Positions 49,136 to 55,315 of a stretch of 64,000 bases of DNA are shown here, in pieces. The stretch comes from Huiozyma naganishii CBS 8797 (taxonomy: Eukaryota; Ascomycota; Saccharomycetes; Saccharomycetales; Saccharomycetaceae): assembly GCF_000348985.1 (NCBI RefSeq), contig NC_035924.1, positions 248,001 to 312,000 of the forward strand, written 5' to 3'. The notes under the pieces were generated by a model. That model had not been told where the DNA came from. It searched no databases and saw nothing but the letters and a program-made list of their open reading frames with translations. The position numbers and the translations under genes were made by a program. Positions within the stretch are counted from its first letter, which is position 1; the number at the start of each line of letters is the position of its first letter.

Positions 49136-49984
49136 ATGGCTTCTAATAAATTATTTGTCACCGAGGAGGAAGACGAGGAAGACAACATTTCTCTGGAGAA
49201 AGTGGATCAGGATGGGGACATAACTATGAGAGAAGCCGGTGCGGGAGAAGCGACCACGGAAGCGACGGCCGAGGCCAAACCGCACAAAATTGGGAAGTCC
49301 AAACACCATAGAGCTACCATCGACAGTGATGAAGATGATCCTGTTGTAGAAGAGTTCCCCATTAATATTGCCGGAAACGATGAACAGTTGCATGTTCTAC
49401 AATTCGCTAGCAAACCTAAAGTAGTAGGCAAGAAAAGCGCAGAACACCCTATTGTGGCCGACGCAAGATTTAAAACCAAATCGCACATTTGGGAGTTGGA
49501 TATTCCATTAGATGAGGAGGCTTTTTTCAACAAAGCTAAAGCTGAAGACAACTGGAATGGTGTCACATTCCAGACGTTAAAGGGTGTGAGCGTAGACAAC
49601 GAGGGCCAATATGCTGCATTTGTAGCTGATAAACAACTATACCTAGTACCTGTGAAGACAATATCCCAAATGAAACCATATTTCAAATATATTGATGCTG
49701 TTACTCAGCAGAATAGGAAAGAAGAATCAAACAGAAACCCATCTGCTGCATCACAGAGAGCACAAGTGGTTACCATGTCTGTTAAAAGCGTCAACGATCC
49801 TTCCCAAAACAGGTTAACGGGTTCATTATTGGCCCATAAAGTAGCAGATGAAGAACCAGCCAGGGATATGGAATGGACAGAAGGTACCTTTGAACAGTTC
49901 AGAGACACTATTTTGAAGGATTGTTCTCAGCACATATTAAAGCCAGTAGAAAATGAAGACAAATATCTGTCCAAGTTGCTCTAA
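49136..49984 (+). CDS. RPC37: RNA polymerase III subunit C37
   Basis: Rpc37 pairs with Rpc53 on Pol III and works in initiation, termination and reinitiation. Starting at the ATG at 49136, the product has 282 residues, the same as S. cerevisiae, and begins with the expected NKLFVTEEEDEEDN. An ATG 15 bases upstream (49121) would add five residues and cannot be excluded. An acidic N-terminus is followed by the dimerisation region (TKSHIWELDIPLDEEAFFN). The C-terminal block (EWTEGTFEQFRDTILKDC) is the conserved part that contacts the Pol III active-site cleft. It is divergent from DBP7 and convergent with GCN3. Confidence 0.95.
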   Translation: MASNKLFVTEEEDEEDNISLEKVDQDGDITMREAGAGEATTEATAEAKPHKIGKSKHHRATIDSDEDDPVVEEFPINIAGNDEQLHVLQFASKPKVVGKKSAEHPIVADARFKTKSHIWELDIPLDEEAFFNKAKAEDNWNGVTFQTLKGVSVDNEGQYAAFVADKQLYLVPVKTISQMKPYFKYIDAVTQQNRKEESNRNPSAASQRAQVVTMSVKSVNDPSQNRLTGSLLAHKVADEEPARDMEWTEGTFEQFRDTILKDCSQHILKPVENEDKYLSKLL

Positions 49985-50101
49985 TACAAAATCAGTTACT
50001 ATTCTATGTACTAGGGCTCTCCTCACGTCATTACAACAGGGCCTTCATTAGGTAAAAAAAGAATCATGCATTTCTATCTTATATTTAAAGAGTTAAGTCC
50101 A

Positions 50102-51022
50102 TCAATCATACCACATCTTGATCAATTCCTCGGAGACAGCACTTGGCGTTAGAACACCCAAATCTGTGATCAAAGCTGTAATGTATTCTTGAGATGTATA
50201 ATCGATAGTTGGTCCACTCAATATATTTTCCAAGTCGTTGGGATCACGGGAGAAATCCAGTAATTTGTTGGCCATTGGGAGATCATCGGACGACAATGGA
50301 AACATACGGACGAATTTGTGTGACTCTGAGACCACGTAAAATGGTTTCTTAGCATTCTGGGCAAGCACCCCGACAGAATATGTACCAATGACATTTATAA
50401 TACCACCACTCTCAGCGACGCCTTCTGCGCCGACAAGTACCTTGTTAACTTTATCGATGATGGAACCAACTGCGTTGTCGACCACCAAAGTTACAGGAAT
50501 ACCTTTTGTTGCTAATAGTGAGTATAATTGTTCACCTTGGTTTGTCGGTCTGGTTTCTGTAACAACACACCTGAATCTGATCAACTTATCAGCTGCCTTG
50601 GATAGTAGCGAAACTACCGCTCTCGAAAATCCGTGGACGAGAATTAAATCATCATCGGCAATAAAATCAATACCAATATTGGCTATCTTTTCACGGGATC
50701 TCTTTGCTCTCGAGACGAATAGTTGTCCGTTTTCAATCAAATGTCTTTTACAGCTTTCCCAGTCTCCATAAAGGTGGAAGTTTCTCATAACGAATCTCAT
50801 GAAGATATCACAACCAGCCCTCAACGAGACCGAGTTAGGAATAGACTGAACCAATTCTGCCGCAGCTGATTTGATAGAGTTGATCATCTCAGCTGCAGTT
50901 CCTGGATTCCTAATTCGCAGCAACGTGACTAATGCTTCGATGGCCGCAATCGGCATCGTCATGTCAGAATCCTCCTCCAAAAACTTGAGGTATGTCTCAG
51001 TGATATTAAACATGTCAGCCAT
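50102..51022 (-). CDS. GCN3: Translation initiation factor eIF2B alpha subunit
   Basis: Gcn3 is the regulatory alpha subunit of eIF2B, the GDP-GTP exchange factor for eIF2. It senses phosphorylated eIF2alpha and so controls GCN4 translation. From the ATG at 51022 the product has 306 residues (305 in S. cerevisiae), with near-identical blocks such as FNITETYLKFLEED, TMPIAAIEALVTLLR, SVSLRAGCDIFMRFV and VFVGAEGVAESGGI-like sequence. It ends SAVSEELIKMWYD, the conserved C-terminus. A second in-frame ATG three codons on is possible. Upstream in-frame sequence starts only from TTG and was ignored. Confidence 0.97.
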   Translation of the reverse strand: MADMFNITETYLKFLEEDSDMTMPIAAIEALVTLLRIRNPGTAAEMINSIKSAAAELVQSIPNSVSLRAGCDIFMRFVMRNFHLYGDWESCKRHLIENGQLFVSRAKRSREKIANIGIDFIADDDLILVHGFSRAVVSLLSKAADKLIRFRCVVTETRPTNQGEQLYSLLATKGIPVTLVVDNAVGSIIDKVNKVLVGAEGVAESGGIINVIGTYSVGVLAQNAKKPFYVVSESHKFVRMFPLSSDDLPMANKLLDFSRDPNDLENILSGPTIDYTSQEYITALITDLGVLTPSAVSEELIKMWYD

Positions 51023-51839
51023 AGTCCGAGAGTAAGCAATGTTATGTGGGTGGATGCTTTTACGCAAGGTTTACTTTCCTTTTAATAATCTATCTCTTCA
51101 ATGGTTAAGTTGAAACTTTTCCACTTCTAATATTTTTTTCAAATTAGAAGGCTTCCTTCGTGAAGTGTAAAGGTGACTGTATTTGCTGAGTAACGTGTGC
51201 CCAATGAGATCCTCTAAACGGAAATAAACGACAGATCCTTGTCAATTTTGCGCTGTAATTGACATACACTCTCAAACGGCGAAGCTGATACACTGGATCT
51301 TGATGTTCGAAGGATTGTGTGAATTTTTGATGCATTATTATTTTGGAGACAAGATTACCAGCTTCCTAACATTTCCAAATACCGACCTGTTTTTGTTGGG
51401 ATGTTGATTGGTATTTGAGCTGGTTATATGGGCTAACAAAGATGATGCATTTCTTTAAAGTCGGTTGTGTTCGATTATCTCTTTTAGGAGCTTTATATGC
51501 TTATGAAACTTTGATTGTCGCAACATCGAAAAACCGCTTTTTATTTCCAATTGTCATGTCGCGTACTGGTATGTGATGGTGCTAATTGGTCGGTAATATC
51601 ATGTGTTAACCTTTCCCTCGTTCGTCGTCTTCTAGAACATAAACAACGCTGTATGAGAGCTGTCAAAGAAGAAAGACTTGTTTTCCTTGGAGCTCACTTT
51701 AGAGTATTTTAATATTGCAGATGGACTGTTGTATCTGTCACAAAATGAACCGTGGACGGCCGTCCCCTGGTCAGTTGACGTTTTACGTTGTTTTGGTAAT
51801 TATATTGATCCCAAAAAATTTAAATTTTGAAATTTCTTG
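51023..51839. other. Gap between GCN3 and tRNA-Arg
   Basis: This is AT-rich sequence without a supportable gene. In S. cerevisiae BCH2 (YKR027W) lies next to GCN3, but nothing like it is seen. Regions upstream of tRNA genes often hold Ty LTRs; I could not recognise one here. Confidence 0.5.
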
Positions 51840-51911
51840 TTCCTCGTGGCCCAATGGTCACGGCGTCTGGCTACGAACCAGAAGATTCCAGGTTCGAGTC
51901 CTGGCGGGGAA
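51840..51911 (+). tRNA. tR(ACG): tRNA-Arg (anticodon ACG)
   Basis: The 72-base sequence folds as a standard cloverleaf. The 7-bp acceptor stem pairs TTCCTCG with CGGGGAA. The A box is TGGCCCAATGG. The anticodon ACG is at 51873-51875 (first base read as inosine), and the B box is a perfect GGTTCGAGTCC. There is no intron. It reads CGU, CGC and CGA arginine codons. It closely matches the S. cerevisiae tRNA-Arg(ACG) as I know it. A T8 tract at 51918-51925 serves as the Pol III terminator. Confidence 0.97.
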
Positions 51912-51917
51912 GAAATA

Positions 51918-51925
51918 TTTTTTTT
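51918..51925 (+). terminator. Pol III terminator of tRNA-Arg
   Basis: A run of eight T begins seven bases after the tRNA 3' end. Confidence 0.85.
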
Positions 51926-52092
51926 GGTTTTGACCATTGCGGCGGGTAATGCTTACAAATCCGGCCGTATAGACAAATTTCACCTAACAGCATAAACCTC
52001 GTAGCGATTGGAACAAGTTGAGGTGATCTGGTTCAGTTGACCTTGCAATGAAAGTGTGATAAATATGTGTCTTTTATAACATGGAATATTTA

Positions 52093-54102
52093 TTATAATC
52101 GGTTTTGAAGTAAATATTCTGAGATTTCTTGACCGAAGAAGCCTGTGATTTCGTCGTTGGAGTTATCGAGGTTGGTTATTCTCTCTGCGAGGAGAATCAA
52201 ATCGTAATTGATCAACTCGGAGACTCTTGAATCCTGTTTATAATCGGAGTGGTTCAGGATAAAATGTCTCATGTATCGGGCGGTTGAAGGTAGCTCCCCG
52301 CTGGCTCTCTTGGATATTAGTGCGAGGTAGTAGTACAGCCTCTTGTGCGTCACTGACGTTTTCAGTTCCTGCCAGTCTTTATCAATCAGATTTCTATAAC
52401 TTAAGATCGGGTTGATAAAATTCGAAAAGATACCGTTCGATGCACTGTGGAAGATTTCGTCTATACTGCAGAGCGACGTGTCTGGAGATTCCGTGTTGAA
52501 TTTCTTCTTCCAATGGAATTTGTCCCCTCTCACTGAGTCCCTGTTATGTGCAATATGCATATTTTCCCAGACTTTCGACATCATCAGGTATGGGTTGAGA
52601 TTATCCGAGAAAGTCAGTACTGCGTCGACAACGAGGTATAGGAACGTCGCAAAAGCAGCGTTCTCGAAATCCGTCAACTGTACCTCCAGTGGTCTGAACT
52701 CTACTCTCCAACCGGGGGCCTTTTTGTTACTGGGGACAGCCTTTTGCGTTGGTGGTTTGAACCTTAGAGTCTGCCAGTTTGTTGACTGTAAGTTTTCGAA
52801 ATGGTTCGTGGACGTTTCTCTATCCTGGTTGATACTTTCCTCGAAGATGGACACTGAGTCTCTAATGAACAAGTGGGCGAAATGTTTCGCCAAGTCGTAG
52901 TCCAACGGTGCGATATCGTTCTCCAACAACCTCTTCAAGACGGTCGTATTAACGGGGACGTTTGCGTCGTTGTAGGTCCTGTTGAAGAACTTGTTGTGCC
53001 CACCCAAAAACAGGTCCACGGCGCTGTACCGTGACTTCGGTATTCTCTGTAAATGTTTGCGGTCTCTCGGGGCAACACCACCACACCCGGCAATGTTGTA
53101 CTGGGGCAACGCTGGTTCCTCGGATCTTTCCCATGGAGTCCTACAATCGACGGCGCCCGAGATGACGTTCCACCTGACGTCCTGGTCCGCGAGCCACCCC
53201 TTGAACACGGGTGCCGCTGCCGACAGCGAGAGCAAGACTGGAGCGAAGTTCACCAGTGAGTCGTACAAGAACCTAGCCTTTTCTATATTTGGTGCCTGGT
53301 ACGTCATCTGCAGACAGGAGGACCCCATACCGAACCCCATGGCGTCCATGTAGATATGCCCTGGTTTCGAGACCTCTGCGGCCTCCATATCCTCTGGCAC
53401 GAACCAATCCCTGGGGTAAATCGAGGTATCGTGCTTGGGGGTCTTTTCGTCCTTGTACATTGGGATATTGATGCACACTTTTTCACCCCGCCTGGTTCTG
53501 ATATTCGCCGTCAAAGTGGGGAAACGGACGTGTCTGTTAATAATCTCATCTGGCAGGAACAGGGACCTGGAGGCACTGTTCTTGTGATTCCACGGGTTTG
53601 GAATGTTGATGAAGTTGTCTGTACCGAGTCTCGGGAACGACGTCAACGAAAGAACGACGTACCGGGTATGTTTCTCTGCACTGTTAAACTTCGACAGTTT
53701 GTAGTCTGCAATTTTCCTTCTCTGCGCCATGTTATATTCGACGTACGACTCGTCAGCGAGCCCATGGTAGGGCACACCGGGAGTAGCCTCGATCATGTAC
53801 CTCCCGTACTCCGGGTGGAACTCCACGTTGTGCTCCTTACACAGCAACTTACTGCTTGGGTCGGTGTTCAATTCCGTGAGCACGTAGTCGTGCACCACGT
53901 CGACCATGGCGTTTGAATTCCCGTTATCCACCTCCACCATCATGTACTCCAGTTCGTCCCCCCAGTACAGCGGGTCATTATCTCTCTTGCCGGCCTTCTG
54001 GAACACGTACAGCAGTTGTTCTATGCCCTCTGTCCTGATATGTTCCGAGTACCTCCTCGCCTCATCCCAGCACAGCGGAGTCCCCGCTGCCAGCAATCCC
54101 AT
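52093..54102 (-). CDS. GSH1: Glutamate-cysteine ligase (glutathione synthesis, first step)
   Basis: Gsh1 joins glutamate and cysteine using ATP, the rate-limiting step of glutathione synthesis. The 669-residue product (678 in S. cerevisiae) belongs to the eukaryotic GCS family. It has WGDELEYMMVEVD near residue 48, a substrate-site stretch (HPEYGRYMIEATPG), the conserved MGFGMGSSCLQMTYQ near residue 260, and GWRVEFRPLEVQLTDFENAA. The start is the ATG at 54102, with a TATA-like TATATATATAT at 54228-54238. The gene is YJL101C on chromosome X in S. cerevisiae but lies here in a chromosome XI-type block. Its upstream region carries a Yap1-type site and CACGTG boxes. Codons become more GC-rich toward its 5' end. 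Confidence 0.98.
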   Translation of the reverse strand: MGLLAAGTPLCWDEARRYSEHIRTEGIEQLLYVFQKAGKRDNDPLYWGDELEYMMVEVDNGNSNAMVDVVHDYVLTELNTDPSSKLLCKEHNVEFHPEYGRYMIEATPGVPYHGLADESYVEYNMAQRRKIADYKLSKFNSAEKHTRYVVLSLTSFPRLGTDNFINIPNPWNHKNSASRSLFLPDEIINRHVRFPTLTANIRTRRGEKVCINIPMYKDEKTPKHDTSIYPRDWFVPEDMEAAEVSKPGHIYMDAMGFGMGSSCLQMTYQAPNIEKARFLYDSLVNFAPVLLSLSAAAPVFKGWLADQDVRWNVISGAVDCRTPWERSEEPALPQYNIAGCGGVAPRDRKHLQRIPKSRYSAVDLFLGGHNKFFNRTYNDANVPVNTTVLKRLLENDIAPLDYDLAKHFAHLFIRDSVSIFEESINQDRETSTNHFENLQSTNWQTLRFKPPTQKAVPSNKKAPGWRVEFRPLEVQLTDFENAAFATFLYLVVDAVLTFSDNLNPYLMMSKVWENMHIAHNRDSVRGDKFHWKKKFNTESPDTSLCSIDEIFHSASNGIFSNFINPILSYRNLIDKDWQELKTSVTHKRLYYYLALISKRASGELPSTARYMRHFILNHSDYKQDSRVSELINYDLILLAERITNLDNSNDEITGFFGQEISEYLLQNRL

Positions 54103-54328
54103 CAGCAGTATATTCCAGAGCCAAGCGAAGACAGCACCAAGCTTTGCTGCAGTATACGAGGAAGCAGAGAACTAGAAAAAAAAAACTACCGAGAGGCAAG
54201 GAAGAAAGACGATGCCCTGCAATATAGTATATATATATCAGGCAAAACGTGTGGGACAAAGGGATGAAAAAGCAGAAGATAAGCCAAGTGCCAGAACAGA
54301 ACTCTCGGAACCGTCAACCACCCGTGGC

Positions 54329-54353
54329 CGCGGCTGCAGCTACTGCAGCCGCG
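54329..54353. repeat. Inverted repeat 1, 11-bp perfect arms
   Basis: CGCGGCTGCAG (54329-54339) and CTGCAGCCGCG (54343-54353) are perfect reverse complements separated by three bases. Confidence 0.95.
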
Positions 54354-54368
54354 CGCTCTGTGCACCGA

Positions 54369-54410
54369 GGCTGCCACAGCAGCTCTTACTAAGCAGCTGC
54401 TGTGGCAGCC
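54369..54410. repeat. Inverted repeat 2, 16-bp perfect arms around a Yap1-type site
   Basis: GGCTGCCACAGCAGCT (54369-54384) and AGCTGCTGTGGCAGCC (54395-54410) are perfect reverse complements. The 10-base spacer contains TTACTAA (54386-54392). Confidence 0.95.
54386..54392. promoter_or_regulatory. Yap1 response element (TTACTAA)
   Basis: TTACTAA is the canonical Yap1 site. It lies 284 bases upstream of the GSH1 ATG; S. cerevisiae GSH1 is a known Yap1 target under oxidative and metal stress. Confidence 0.7.
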
Positions 54411-54451
54411 ACAGTTTGCAGCGCAGCGCGCGGTGCGAGGGGTGCCCGTGG

Positions 54452-54482
54452 ACCTCGTGCGGGACGGCATTCCGCACGAGGT
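54452..54482. repeat. Inverted repeat 3, 11-bp perfect arms
   Basis: ACCTCGTGCGG (54452-54462) and CCGCACGAGGT (54472-54482) are perfect reverse complements with a 9-base spacer. Confidence 0.95.
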
Positions 54483-54663
54483 TTTGTGTTACCCGGAGTG
54501 CTTTGTTTTTTGCACAGTGGAGGGGGGAACACAGTACAGCACCGTTGTCTATATACCTTTTGGACAGAGCGTGGCACTGCAAGTGCTGTCACAGTCTGCG
54601 GGAACTGCCCACCACTGTCACTGTTATCCCGGTTGGGCAACTACTACACAACAAGAAATGCTC

Positions 54664-54683
54664 GTGTGTGTGTGTGTGTGTGT
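54664..54683. repeat. (GT)10 microsatellite
   Basis: Ten uninterrupted GT units; a complementary (CA)10 lies at 55115-55134. Confidence 0.9.
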
Positions 54684-54697
54684 TTAGCACTATCCCA

Positions 54698-54723
54698 TCA
54701 CGTGCAATCCCGCAGTCACGTGA
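54698..54723. promoter_or_regulatory. Pair of CACGTG boxes (Cbf1/Met4 type)
   Basis: CACGTG occurs at 54699-54704 and at 54717-54722, the second within a full TCACGTGA palindrome. Cbf1-Met4-Met28 bind such boxes in sulfur-metabolism promoters, and GSH1 is a plausible target. The site is about 600 bases from GSH1 and about 590 from the SAP gene, so the target is not certain. Confidence 0.65.
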
Positions 54724-55114
54724 TATGGTCTAGAGCAGTGCGTGTCACACGGTGCCGGCGGTGCCGCACCGCTGCTCCACAGTTGCCCCGGGGCGGCCGT
54801 GTGGAGTGACTTGCTGGCTGGCGGTCCGTCTCGAGAGGGAGAGGGTCCCTTTCTAGTTTTGGTTATGTAGCTTGTTCCTGTGCGGTACGCCTTGCACCGG
54901 TTCTTGAGATAGCAGTGCTCGTAGAGACGTACCCTCCACGACACTCGCCTGATATATCGGGTCTCGCTGTGTTCGAAAATTTTCTGTTTTTTTTCTTTCT
55001 CGTCCAGAATTTTTTTGCTTCCTCTTCCTCGATATTTTTCGATATTTTTCAGTTGGAATTTTAATCACCAGATTTTTAGGCGGGGGACGTCAGGATCGTT
55101 AAGTGGTTCTGCAG

Positions 55115-55134
55115 CACACACACACACACACACA
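55115..55134. repeat. (CA)10 microsatellite
   Basis: Ten uninterrupted CA units, the inverted counterpart of the (GT)10 tract 431 bases to the left. Confidence 0.9.
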
Positions 55135-55315
55135 CCTAAGGGCTGCTGCGCAGGTCTCTTTCTAGTTGTTGGCTTACATTCTGGAAAGAAAGGGAATACC
55201 CAGACTCATAGCTACTATTCCCCCACATTGTTTTCTATTAATTAATTATTCGCATTTTAATTTGCATTGGGTGGCTCACACTATAATTTAATAAGACTCA
55301 CTGCCCTGCCACACC

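Larger units (their letters stand above)
54103..55315. promoter_or_regulatory. Divergent GSH1/SAP promoter, structured and GC-rich
   Basis: The 1213-base gap contains three strong inverted repeats (54329-54353, 54369-54410, 54452-54482), a TTACTAA, two CACGTG boxes, and two complementary 20-base microsatellites, (GT)10 at 54664-54683 and (CA)10 at 55115-55134. A tandem TCGATATTTT lies near 55028-55050. Open frames across the GC-rich part lack coding character. Confidence 0.7.

Noticed and set aside
51360..51840. Possible Ty LTR upstream of the tRNA gene
   Set aside because: A TGTTGGGATGTTG stretch near 51397 recalls LTR ends, but no matching terminus, target duplication or primer-binding site is visible.
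54212..54733. 173-codon + strand open frame across the GSH1/SAP promoter
   Set aside because: It crosses all three inverted repeats and the GT microsatellite, has Cys/Arg-rich content unlike neighbouring genes, and open frames exist on both strands here because of high G+C.
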